6,865 nucleotides of DNA from Brevundimonas sp. (GCA_031119155.1 JAVHYH010000175.1:1-6865), one strand, 5' to 3'; numbered from the stretch's first letter, positions 1-6,389 are shown. Notes: generated by a model from the letters alone, not told the origin. Translations and numbers: made by a program.

Positions 1-428
1 CCGAGGGCCTGAAGTGCGAGACCGCCGTCCACATCTGCTACGGCTACGGGATCAAGGCCAACACTGACTGGAAGAAGACCCTGGGGTCTGAGTGGCGCCA
101 GTACGAGGAGGCCTTCCCCAAGCTGCAGACCTCCAGCATCGACATGATCTCGCTCGAATGCCACAACTCGCATGTGCCGATCGACCTGATCGAACTCCTG
201 CGCGGCAAGAAGGTGATGGTGGGCGCAATCGACGTTGCAAGCAACACGATCGAGACACCGGAGGAAGTCGCCGGCACGCTGAGGAAGGCGCTTCAGTTCG
301 TCGACGCCGACAAGCTCTATCCCGCCACCAACTGCGGCATGGCCCCCCTGTCGCGCCGGGTGGCCAACGGCAAGCTGAAGGCTCTGGGCGCCGGCGCGGA
401 GATCGTCCGGAAGGAACTGTCGGCCTGA
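1..428 (+). CDS. mesD: Methionine synthase, cobalamin-independent core-MetE family, MesD-like (C-terminal 141 residues, 5' end cut by window)
   Basis: This is the C-terminal part of a cytosolic zinc enzyme that methylates homocysteine to methionine. The reading frame enters at base 3 and ends at TGA 426-428. All four expected MetE zinc ligands are visible, numbered within the fragment: His10 and Cys12 in HICYGY, Glu52 in SLECHNSH and Cys111 in TNCGM. MetE proteins have the same H-x-C, Glu and late Cys order. From memory, the wording of the fragment (HICYGYGIKANTDWKKTLG, ISLECHNSHVP, LQFVDADKLYP) matches the roughly 340-residue single-domain methionine synthase of Acinetobacter and relatives, named MesD. 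That family lacks the N-terminal folate-binding half of MetE, and is reported to act without methyl-folate together with a DUF1852 partner, MesX. Whether this protein lacks that half, and whether mesX lies upstream, cannot be seen here. The methionine synthase call is secure; the MesD subfamily is likely. Confidence 0.85.
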   Translation, partial: EGLKCETAVHICYGYGIKANTDWKKTLGSEWRQYEEAFPKLQTSSIDMISLECHNSHVPIDLIELLRGKKVMVGAIDVASNTIETPEEVAGTLRKALQFVDADKLYPATNCGMAPLSRRVANGKLKALGAGAEIVRKELSA

Positions 429-443
429 CCCCCCTTCCGACGA

Positions 444-471
444 TTGGCGAAAGCCCGCGCATCGCTTTAGG
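444..471 (+). promoter_or_regulatory. Weak candidate promoter for the aldehyde dehydrogenase gene
   Basis: The 80-base gap after the methionine synthase gene contains TTGGCG (444-449) and, 16 bases on, TTTAGG (466-471). They resemble -35 and -10 elements of a housekeeping sigma factor at acceptable spacing, which would put a transcript start near 478 and leave a leader of about 30 bases. The match to the -10 consensus is poor and rests on eye inspection only. A small inverted repeat (AAAGC/GCTTT) lies between the two boxes. Confidence 0.22.
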
Positions 472-508
472 GTCGCCGGCCTTCTGACTGTCTCCGGGAT
501 CGCCTGCC

Positions 509-1951
509 ATGACCGACACGCTCGAACTCTCGCACTGGATCGACGGCGAGCGTGTCGGGGGCGACCGCCCGGCCGAGAGCCTCAATCCGTCGGACACGCG
601 CGAGGTCGTGGCCCGGACCCCGGATGGCTCGGCGTCGGATGTCGATGACGCCGTGGCGGCGGCGAAGGCGGCCTTCCCGGCCTGGGCGGACGCCTCGCCC
701 GAGGCGCGTTCCGACGTGCTGGACCGTGCGGGCTCCCTGCTGATGGAGCGCAAGGAGGAGGTCGGCCGCCTGCTGTCGCGCGAGGAGGGCAAGACCCTGC
801 CGGAAGGCATCGGCGAGACCGCCCGCGCCGCTCGCATCCTGAAGTATTTCGCCGGCGAGGCCCTGCGCCTGCACGGCCAGAACCTGGCCTCGACCCGTCC
901 GGGCGTGGAGATCCAGACCTATCGCCAGCCGGTCGGCGTCTATGGTCTGATCACCCCGTGGAACTTCCCCATCGCCATTCCGGCGTGGAAGGCCGCGCCT
1001 GCGCTGGCGTTCGGCAATACGGTGGTGCTGAAGCCCGCCGGTCCGACCCCGGCCACGGCCGAGGCGCTGGTCGCCATCCTGCATGAGGCGGGTCTGCCCA
1101 AGGGCGTGATGAACATGGTGATCGGTCGTGGCGGCGTCGGTCAGGCCATTGTCGATCACAAGGATGTCGTCGGTGTCTCCTTCACCGGCTCGCAGGGCGT
1201 CGGCGCCGGCGTGGCGGCGGGCGCGGTCAAGCGTCAGGCCCGCATCCAGCTGGAGATGGGCGGCAAGAACCCGCTGATCGTTCTGGACGACGCCGATCTG
1301 GAGCGGGCGGTGAACATCGCGCTGGACGGCTCCTTCTTCGCCACCGGCCAGCGCTGCACGGCCTCCAGTCGTCTGATCGTGCAGGACGGCATCCACGACA
1401 AATTCGTCGCCCTGCTGGCCGAGAAGGTCGCAGCCCTGCGCGTCGGCGACGCGCTGGACCCCAACAGCCAGATGGGCCCGGCGGTCAGCGAGGCCCAGAT
1501 GGAGACCTCCTACACCTATGTCGAGGTCGCGCGCGGCGAGGGCGCCCGCATCGTCACCGGCGGTGACCGCCTGAAGCTGGACAAGCCCGGCTGGTACGTC
1601 CAGCCGACCCTGATCGCCGACACCGCCGCCGACATGCGGATCAACAACGAGGAGGTCTTCGGCCCTGTCGCCTCGACCATTCGGGTGAAGAGCTACGAAG
1701 AGGCGCTGGAGATCGCCAACGGCGTCGAGTTCGGCCTGTCGGCGGGCATCGTCACCAGCAGCCTGAAGCACGCCCGCGACTTCCAGCGCCGGGCGAAGGC
1801 CGGGATGACCATGGTCAATCTGCCGACCGCAGGGGTCGACTATCATGTGCCGTTCGGCGGGACGAAGTCGTCCAGCTATGGCGCGCGCGAGCAGGGCTTC
1901 GCGGCGGCGGAGTTCTTCACCCAGATCAAGACCAGCTACAGCGCGGGATAA
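509..1951 (+). CDS. NAD(P)-dependent aldehyde dehydrogenase, alpha-ketoglutaric semialdehyde dehydrogenase-like
   Basis: A complete 480-residue cytosolic aldehyde dehydrogenase, the normal length for the superfamily. It oxidises an aldehyde to a carboxylate with NAD or NADP. The catalytic set is intact: Asn152 in TPWNFP (oxyanion hole), Lys175 in VVLKPAG (cofactor ribose), FTGS at 225-228 (cofactor loop), Glu249 in LEMGGKNP (general base), Cys283 in GQRCTASS (nucleophile) and Glu382 in EEVFGP. The C-terminal stretch with PTAGVDYHVPFGG and SSYGAREQG is typical of the YcbD/alpha-ketoglutaric semialdehyde dehydrogenase group. That group turns 2,5-dioxopentanoate into 2-oxoglutarate at the end of non-phosphorylating pentose or sugar-acid breakdown. 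No sugar genes lie nearby to confirm the substrate. Gly178 replaces the Glu that usually follows the cofactor lysine. The ATG is preceded by GGGA at 496-499, and the N-terminus fits the family. Enzyme class is near certain; substrate is moderate. Confidence 0.95.
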   Translation: MTDTLELSHWIDGERVGGDRPAESLNPSDTREVVARTPDGSASDVDDAVAAAKAAFPAWADASPEARSDVLDRAGSLLMERKEEVGRLLSREEGKTLPEGIGETARAARILKYFAGEALRLHGQNLASTRPGVEIQTYRQPVGVYGLITPWNFPIAIPAWKAAPALAFGNTVVLKPAGPTPATAEALVAILHEAGLPKGVMNMVIGRGGVGQAIVDHKDVVGVSFTGSQGVGAGVAAGAVKRQARIQLEMGGKNPLIVLDDADLERAVNIALDGSFFATGQRCTASSRLIVQDGIHDKFVALLAEKVAALRVGDALDPNSQMGPAVSEAQMETSYTYVEVARGEGARIVTGGDRLKLDKPGWYVQPTLIADTAADMRINNEEVFGPVASTIRVKSYEEALEIANGVEFGLSAGIVTSSLKHARDFQRRAKAGMTMVNLPTAGVDYHVPFGGTKSSSYGAREQGFAAAEFFTQIKTSYSAG

Positions 1952-1992
1952 TTCCGCCAGAAGGGGTGGCCTCGACGGAGGGGGGAGCGTAG

Positions 1993-2020
1993 CTGTCCGC
2001 GCCTGTCGCAGGGCTGTCGC
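1993..2020 (+). promoter_or_regulatory. Candidate Pho box (PhoB binding site): three phased CTGTC repeats
   Basis: CTGTC occurs at 1993-1997, 2003-2007 and 2014-2018, with start-to-start distances of 10 and 11 bases. The known Pho box consists of direct repeats of a CTGTCAT-like 7-mer about 11 bases apart. The tract lies upstream of a phosphatase gene, and its last repeat ends about 40 bases before the GTG start. A GCTA at 2029-2032, matching the first half of the Caulobacter -10 consensus (GCTANAWC), sits about 8 bases beyond the last repeat, as expected where PhoB replaces the -35 contact. The A at repeat position 6 is absent in all three copies. CTGTC is also a fairly common pentamer in this GC-rich DNA, so this remains a prediction. 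Confidence 0.45.
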
Positions 2021-2047
2021 GCTGGAGCGCTAGGCGGCTGTGACCGC

Positions 2048-2052
2048 AGGAG
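2048..2052 (+). promoter_or_regulatory. Ribosome binding site that fixes the phosphatase start at GTG 2061
   Basis: AGGAG lies 8 bases before GTG 2061, an ideal Shine-Dalgarno spacing. A longer frame opens at GTG 2040, but there this AGGAG would be inside the coding sequence and no comparable site lies ahead of it. Starting at 2061 also gives a lipoprotein signal of normal length with basic residues at positions 3 and 5. Confidence 0.75.
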
Positions 2053-2060
2053 ACGTTTCA

Positions 2061-3770
2061 GTGACCCGAGTCCGCACCACCTTCGCCGCCGCCGCCGCGC
2101 TTCTGACCCTCGCCGGGTGCGGCGCCGTCCAGGGCTGGACCCCGGCGGCCCAGGCCCCGGCTCAGGTCCAGGCGCAGACGCCGGCTCCGGTCACGGAATC
2201 GACCACCCGTCCGACGCTGGTGGTGACGCTGGTCATCGACCAGTTCAGCGCCAATCTGTTCAACCAGTATCGCGACGACTTCACCGGCGGTCTGGCGACG
2301 CTGGCGCAGCAGGGACGGGTGCACGCCAACGGTTTCCAGCAGCACGGCCTGACCGAGACCTGCCCGGGGCACTCCACCGTCCTGACCGGCATGAACCCGA
2401 CGCGCACTGGCATTCCGGCCAATGACTGGGTCGATCCGGCGACGGGCAAGGAGGTCTATTGCCTGTTCTCGCCGGTGAACCATCTGGCCCACGGCGACGA
2501 CACGACCGACAACGGCGTGGTCGGCACCGAGCAGCTTGAGGCGACGACCCTGGCCGACTGGCTGAAGGCCGCCAGCCCGCAGAGCCGGGTCTTCGCCGTC
2601 TCCGGCAAGGATCGCGGTGCGATCAATCTGAACGGCCATGAGGGCGACGGGGCCTACTGGTACACGGTGGGCTTCGGCTTCACGACCTATGTCGAGCCCG
2701 GCCAGACGGCGGAGGCGCGGCTGCAGCCGGTGGCGGCCCTGAACAGCCGGATCGCCGAACGCCTGCGCGCCACGCCGCCGACCTGGACTTATACCCGCGA
2801 CGCCTGCCGCAACCTGGATGGCGAGTGGCGCATCAATGGCCAGACCTTCAAGTCGAGCCTGCCGCCGCAACGCTTCGAGATCGACACCTCGCCCTTCCTC
2901 GACGAACTGACGCTGGAGGCCGCGACCGAGCTGCTGGAGACGCAGCAACTGGGCCGTCGCGGCGTGGTGGACATGCTGGGCGTCAGCCTGTCGGGCACTG
3001 ACCGTATCGGCCACACCTTCGGCACCCAGGGGCCGGAGATGTGCGAGCAGATGTACCGTCTCGACCTCGCGCTGGGCCGGTTCCTCGAGCGCCTGCCGCA
3101 AGGCGCCATCGTGGTGCTGACCGCCGACCACGGCGGTTCGGACTTCGTGGAGCGGCTGGCCGTTCGTGGCTATCCGCACGCCCATCGGGGCGACGCCGCC
3201 GCCATGGCGCGGATCAATGAGACGCTGCAGGCCCAGTTCGGTCTGAACTACGGCCCGCTGTCGCTGGGCGGCAGCGGCGTGATGGTGGGGGACGCCGAAC
3301 AGAAGGGTCTGCCGGAGCCCCTGCGCAGCCGCATCCTGAACGCCGCCCTGCCACTGCTGCGCGCTAATCCCGACATCGCCTTCGCCGAGAGCCGCGACGT
3401 GCTGCTGGCCGAGGCCCTGCCGCCCGCCGACCTGACGCCGGACCTGATGACGGTGCGCCAGCGCATGCGCCTGTCGGCGGTGGCGCAGCGGTCGCCGGAC
3501 ATCATCACCGCGCTGAAGGAGAATGTGGTCATGGGCGGGCGCGTCGGACGTACCATCTCGGGCCACGGCACGCCGTGGGACTATGACCGCCGCGTGCCGA
3601 TCATCTTCTGGTGGCCGGGCGCGCAGGGGCAGGAGCGTTTCCTGCCCATCCGCACCATCGACATCGCCCCGACCCTGGCGCCGATCATCGGGGTGCAGAC
3701 TCCGGCGGATCTGGACGGCCGCTGCATCGACCTGCAGGCGCCGGGCGGTTCGACCTGCCCGGCGGGCTGA
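2061..3770 (+). CDS. PafA/SPAP-type alkaline phosphatase, exported lipoprotein
   Basis: A 569-residue exported phosphatase of the alkaline phosphatase superfamily, expected to release phosphate from organic phosphomonoesters outside the cytoplasm. Residues 1-20 form a lipoprotein signal: Arg3 and Arg5, a hydrophobic Ala/Leu stretch, then the lipobox LAGC with Cys20 as the lipidated residue. Gly at +2 does not signal inner-membrane retention, so an outer-membrane anchor is likely. A Pro/Gln/Ala linker runs to about residue 50. The two-zinc site is complete: Asp60 (VIDQF), Asp314 and His318 (GTDRIGH), Asp356 and His357 (TADHGG) and His502 (SGHGTPWDYD). The nucleophile is Thr100 (ETCPGHST). Asn121 (PANDW), Lys183 and Arg185 (GKDRGAI) match the phosphate-holding Asn, Lys and Arg of PafA and SPAP, which favours monoesterase over diesterase activity. 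GTG 2061 is chosen for its ribosome binding site. Regulation by PhoB is suggested by upstream repeats. Family secure; exact substrate not known. Confidence 0.93.
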   Translation: MTRVRTTFAAAAALLTLAGCGAVQGWTPAAQAPAQVQAQTPAPVTESTTRPTLVVTLVIDQFSANLFNQYRDDFTGGLATLAQQGRVHANGFQQHGLTETCPGHSTVLTGMNPTRTGIPANDWVDPATGKEVYCLFSPVNHLAHGDDTTDNGVVGTEQLEATTLADWLKAASPQSRVFAVSGKDRGAINLNGHEGDGAYWYTVGFGFTTYVEPGQTAEARLQPVAALNSRIAERLRATPPTWTYTRDACRNLDGEWRINGQTFKSSLPPQRFEIDTSPFLDELTLEAATELLETQQLGRRGVVDMLGVSLSGTDRIGHTFGTQGPEMCEQMYRLDLALGRFLERLPQGAIVVLTADHGGSDFVERLAVRGYPHAHRGDAAAMARINETLQAQFGLNYGPLSLGGSGVMVGDAEQKGLPEPLRSRILNAALPLLRANPDIAFAESRDVLLAEALPPADLTPDLMTVRQRMRLSAVAQRSPDIITALKENVVMGGRVGRTISGHGTPWDYDRRVPIIFWWPGAQGQERFLPIRTIDIAPTLAPIIGVQTPADLDGRCIDLQAPGGSTCPAG

Positions 3771-3793
3771 GGGGGCGTCCATAACTTCGTGTT

Positions 3794-3806
3794 TCCGGGA
3801 ACCGGA
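3794..3806 (+). other. Small hairpin between the phosphatase and pyruvate kinase genes
   Basis: TCCGG (3794-3798) and CCGGA (3802-3806) form a perfect 5-bp stem with a GAA loop, 24 bases past the phosphatase stop. It could contribute to transcript ending, but the stem is short and no T-run follows, so it is not called a terminator. The rest of the 105-base gap holds the possible -35 described separately and no gene. Confidence 0.2.
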
Positions 3807-3820
3807 GCGGCCTTACCCGT

Positions 3821-3826
3821 TTGACG
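3821..3826 (+). promoter_or_regulatory. Possible -35 element for pyruvate kinase
   Basis: TTGACG lies 50 bases before the pyk start codon and matches the Caulobacter housekeeping -35 consensus. No convincing -10 follows at standard spacing; the nearest candidate, GCTCGCAC at 3844-3851, is a partial match and slightly too far. Because the phosphatase gene is probably regulated separately, pyk very likely has its own promoter in this gap. Confidence 0.25.
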
Positions 3827-3875
3827 TTTCACAGGCACAAGGGGCTCGCACTCGTAAGAAGACCAGAGCCACCCG

Positions 3876-5318
3876 ATGAACAGAGCCCGGCGCGCCCGCA
3901 TTGTCGCGACCCTTGGACCCGCCAGCCGGGCGCCGGGGACGGTAAAGGCGCTCGCCCAGGCGGGGGTGGATGTCTTCCGTCTGAACTTCAGCCACGGCTC
4001 GCATGAGGATCACGCCGCCGCCCTGAAGGCGGTCCGCGGCGCTGAGATGGCGCTGAAGCGGCCTCTGGGCGTCCTGGCCGACCTGCAGGGGCCCAAGCTG
4101 CGTCTCGGCCGCTTCGCCAATGTCGAGATCGACGTCGGTCCCGGGCACAGGATGCGGTTCGACCTCGACCCGACCCCGGGCGACGAGACGCGGGTGCAGA
4201 TGCCCCACCCGGAGATCTTCAAGGCCCTGCGCACCGGCATGCTGCTGCTGCTGGACGACGGCCGGGTGCGGCTGCGCGTCGGCGAGCGGACGGACGAGTG
4301 GGCTGATGTGACGGTCGAGAGCGGGACCAAGCTGTCGGACCGCAAGGGCGTCGCCGTGCCGGAGGCGGTGGTGCCGGTCTCGGCCCTGACGCCCAAGGAT
4401 CGCGAGGATCTGGCCTTCGCCCTGCGCATCGGCGTGGACTGGGTGGCGCTGAGCTTCGTCCAGACCGCCGAGGACATGGCCGAGCTGAAGCAACTGGTGA
4501 AGGGCAAGGCCGCCTGTCTGGCCAAGATCGAGAAGCCGCAGGCGCTGGCCCAGCTGGACAGCATTCTGGACTACTGCGACGGCGTCATGGTCGCGCGCGG
4601 CGATCTGGGCGTGGAGCTTGAGCCCGAAGAGGTGCCGGTGGCCCAGAAGCAGATCATCCGCGCCGCCCGCGATCGCGGCGTGCCGGTGATCGTCGCCACC
4701 CAGATGCTGGAATCGATGACCAGCGCCCCGGCGCCGACCCGGGCCGAGGCCTCGGACGTCGCCAACGCCGCCTATGAGGGCGCCGACGCCCTGATGCTGT
4801 CGGCCGAGACCGCCTCGGGCCAGTATCCGCTGGAGGCGGTTTCGGTGATGAGCCGGATCATCGAGCGGGTCGAGGGTGATCCCCTGTGGCCCAGCCTGAT
4901 GGACGCCGAACACGCCGGCATGCACGATTTTGACGCCGACGCCCTCGTCGCCGCCGCCCGCAAGGCGGCCGAGGCGCAGTCGACGGCCTGCATCGTCGTC
5001 TTCACCACCCTGGGCGGCACCGCCCGGCGCATGGCCCGCGAGCGGCCGCTGCAGCCGGTGCTGGCCCTGACGCCCAATCCGGACACGGCCCGCCGTCTGG
5101 CGCTGGTCTGGGGGCTGGAAACCCGGCTGGGCAAGGAGCCGGCCTCGCTCGAGGACGTCACCGAGGATGCGGTCAACAGCGCCATGGCCTATGGCCTCGC
5201 CGAGCCCGGCCAGCGCATCCTGATCCTCGCGGGAACGCCCTTCGGCGCGCCGGGGGCTGCGAATCTGCTCCGTCTGGCCCATGCTCCGGCGAAGAAGGGC
5301 GGCAAGGGGCGCGCCTGA
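3876..5318 (+). CDS. pyk: Pyruvate kinase
   Basis: A complete 480-residue cytosolic glycolytic enzyme that converts phosphoenolpyruvate and ADP to pyruvate and ATP. It has the same length as Escherichia coli PykA. The order is: N-terminal barrel strand (IVATLGPAS, 9-17), the RLNFSHG loop (35-41, with Arg35, Asn37, Ser39 and His40), DLQGPKLR (69-76) at the entry to the B domain, the signature around AKIEKPQA (Lys217 catalytic, Glu219 for Mg), VARGDLGVE (Asp243 for Mg), ATQMLESM (274-281) and MLSAETA (307-313). The C-terminal regulatory domain runs from about residue 350. A Lys/Gly-rich tail (AKKGGKGRA) closes the protein. Lys74 takes the place of the Glu that ties rabbit muscle enzyme to potassium, placing this one in the potassium-independent class. 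The Shine-Dalgarno sequence is weak, and the start is chosen because RARRARIVATLGP matches usual family N-termini. The next gene follows after 30 bases in the same frame. Confidence 0.97.
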   Translation: MNRARRARIVATLGPASRAPGTVKALAQAGVDVFRLNFSHGSHEDHAAALKAVRGAEMALKRPLGVLADLQGPKLRLGRFANVEIDVGPGHRMRFDLDPTPGDETRVQMPHPEIFKALRTGMLLLLDDGRVRLRVGERTDEWADVTVESGTKLSDRKGVAVPEAVVPVSALTPKDREDLAFALRIGVDWVALSFVQTAEDMAELKQLVKGKAACLAKIEKPQALAQLDSILDYCDGVMVARGDLGVELEPEEVPVAQKQIIRAARDRGVPVIVATQMLESMTSAPAPTRAEASDVANAAYEGADALMLSAETASGQYPLEAVSVMSRIIERVEGDPLWPSLMDAEHAGMHDFDADALVAAARKAAEAQSTACIVVFTTLGGTARRMARERPLQPVLALTPNPDTARRLALVWGLETRLGKEPASLEDVTEDAVNSAMAYGLAEPGQRILILAGTPFGAPGAANLLRLAHAPAKKGGKGRA

Positions 5319-5334
5319 TCCCTCGAGCGAGGGA
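5319..5334 (+). other. Hairpin between pyk and the methyltransferase gene, overlapping the ribosome binding site
   Basis: TCCCTC (5319-5324) and GAGGGA (5329-5334) form a perfect 6-bp stem around GAGC, starting on the base after the pyk stop codon. The 3' arm contains the first half of the GGGAGGAAGG purine tract that serves the next gene. With no T-run behind it, a terminator is unlikely. A role in mRNA stability or in limiting translation of the methyltransferase is more plausible. Confidence 0.4.
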
Positions 5335-5340
5335 GGAAGG
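5331..5340 (+). promoter_or_regulatory. Ribosome binding site for the methyltransferase TTG start
   Basis: The purine tract GGGAGGAAGG ends 8 bases before TTG 5349, so GGAGG and AAGG both lie within pairing reach of 16S rRNA. It supports the TTG as the true start. Its 5' half is also the 3' arm of the hairpin at 5319-5334. Confidence 0.6.
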
Positions 5341-5348
5341 GAGCCGAC

Positions 5349-6389
5349 TTGATCAAGTATATCGGCTCCAAGCGCGCCCTGCTGGGTCAGGTGTCGGCGA
5401 CCGTGGGCGCCTTGCTGCCGCAGGGCGGGACGGTCTGTGACCTGTTCTCCGGTTCGGCCCGCGTGGGCCATGCGCTGAAGGGGCAGGGCTTCCGGGTCTG
5501 GTCGAACGATCACAACGCCTACGCCCACACGCTGGCGGTCGGCTATGTGCAGGCCGATCGCGAACGCTGGCTGGAGCGGGCCGAGGCGGTGCTGACAGAA
5601 CTGCGTGCCGTGAAGCCCGAGGCGGGGTGGTTCACCCGGGCCTTCTGCGAGGACGCCCGCTTCTTCCATCCCGACAACGGCGCGATCATCGACGCCATGC
5701 GCGAGCGGATAGCGGCGATGGCGCTGGAGCCCGAGCTGGAGGCGATCGCCCTGGTCGCCCTGATGGAGGCGGCGGACAAGGTGGATTCCACCGCCGGCCT
5801 GCAGATGGCCTATATGAAGTCGTGGGCCCCGCGGGCGCTGAAGCGGCTGGACCTGCGGATGCCGGACATCCTGCCCGGCGTGGCGGGCGGACCGTGCAGG
5901 GCGACCCATGCCGACGCCGTGCAGATCGCGCCGGAGATCGAGGCCGACCTCGTCTATCTGGACCCGCCCTACAACCAGCATTCCTATCTCGGGAACTATC
6001 ACTGCTGGGAAAGTCTGGTCCTGTGGGACAAGCCCGAGACCTATGGGGTGGCGAACAAGCGGATCGACGTGAAGACCCGCAAGAGCGCCTTCAACAGCCG
6101 GCCCGGCATCGGTCCGGCGCTGGAGACGGTGATCGCCGGGCTGAGGGCGCCCAATCTGGTCGTCTCCTTCAATGACGAGGGCTATCTGAGCCGGGATCAG
6201 CTGGTGGCCATGCTGTCGGCGCGGGGCGAGGTGCAGGTCATCGAGATCGCCCGGCCCCGCTACGTCGGCGCCCGCATCGGCATCCATAACCCCAAGGGCG
6301 AGAAGGTCGGGGCGGTCGGTCGGCTACGGAACGTCGAATATCTGTTCGTGGTCGGAGAGCGGCGGATCGATCTGGCCGACGCCGCCTGA
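5349..6389 (+). CDS. D12-class DNA adenine N6-methyltransferase, FokI/NlaIII-like, apparently orphan
   Basis: A 346-residue methyltransferase expected to move a methyl group from S-adenosylmethionine to N6 of adenine in a specific DNA site. Motifs appear in the alpha (Dam-like, D12) order: KYIGSKR (3-9, motif X), DLFSGSARVG (31-40, motif I, cofactor pocket), WSNDHNAY (51-58), then a recognition region, then the catalytic DPPYNQHSY (205-213, motif IV). The GNYHCWESL and KSAFNS segments that follow resemble the FokI/NlaIII branch more than GATC-specific Dam. CcrM belongs to a different (beta) class, so this is not CcrM. No restriction endonuclease is present in the window. TTG is the only sensible start: no ATG occurs in frame until Met118, long after motifs X and I. 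The gene follows pyk by 30 bases and probably shares its mRNA. The recognition site cannot be read from sequence. Activity class is confident; target and biological role are unknown. Confidence 0.92.
   Translation: MIKYIGSKRALLGQVSATVGALLPQGGTVCDLFSGSARVGHALKGQGFRVWSNDHNAYAHTLAVGYVQADRERWLERAEAVLTELRAVKPEAGWFTRAFCEDARFFHPDNGAIIDAMRERIAAMALEPELEAIALVALMEAADKVDSTAGLQMAYMKSWAPRALKRLDLRMPDILPGVAGGPCRATHADAVQIAPEIEADLVYLDPPYNQHSYLGNYHCWESLVLWDKPETYGVANKRIDVKTRKSAFNSRPGIGPALETVIAGLRAPNLVVSFNDEGYLSRDQLVAMLSARGEVQVIEIARPRYVGARIGIHNPKGEKVGAVGRLRNVEYLFVVGERRIDLADAA

Noticed and set aside
467..1846. A 459-codon minus-strand frame opposite the aldehyde dehydrogenase gene.
   Set aside because: Shadow frame with biased composition and no domain; the plus-strand gene is unmistakable.
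1952..1992. CCTC/GAGG near 1970 as a terminator after the aldehyde dehydrogenase gene.
   Set aside because: Four base pairs without a T-run, in purine-rich DNA; not distinguishable from background.
2040..2060. GTG 2040 as the start of the phosphatase gene, giving seven extra residues.
   Set aside because: It has no ribosome binding site of its own, lies at about the predicted transcript start, and the AGGAG at 2048-2052 is ideally placed for GTG 2061.
2058..3782. A 574-codon minus-strand frame opposite the phosphatase gene.
   Set aside because: Same codon-bias artefact: it covers a complete, motif-confirmed lipoprotein phosphatase gene and has no recognisable domain.
3794..3806. Hairpin after the phosphatase gene as a rho-independent terminator.
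   Set aside because: Only five base pairs and no following T-run; listed only as a small hairpin.
5317..5354. GATC sites touching the pyk stop (5317-5320), the methyltransferase start (5351-5354) and the methyltransferase stop (6388-6391), as possible self-regulation by a Dam-like enzyme.
   Set aside because: GATC is common, TGA followed by TC produces it by chance, and the protein looks more like the FokI/NlaIII branch than GATC-specific Dam.
3813..6287. A very long open frame on the minus strand (824 codons) opposite pyk and the methyltransferase gene.
   Set aside because: It is a shadow of GC-rich coding DNA. Its translation is a low-complexity mix of Gly, Arg, Asp, His and Gln with no recognisable domain, while both plus-strand genes have complete, motif-confirmed products.
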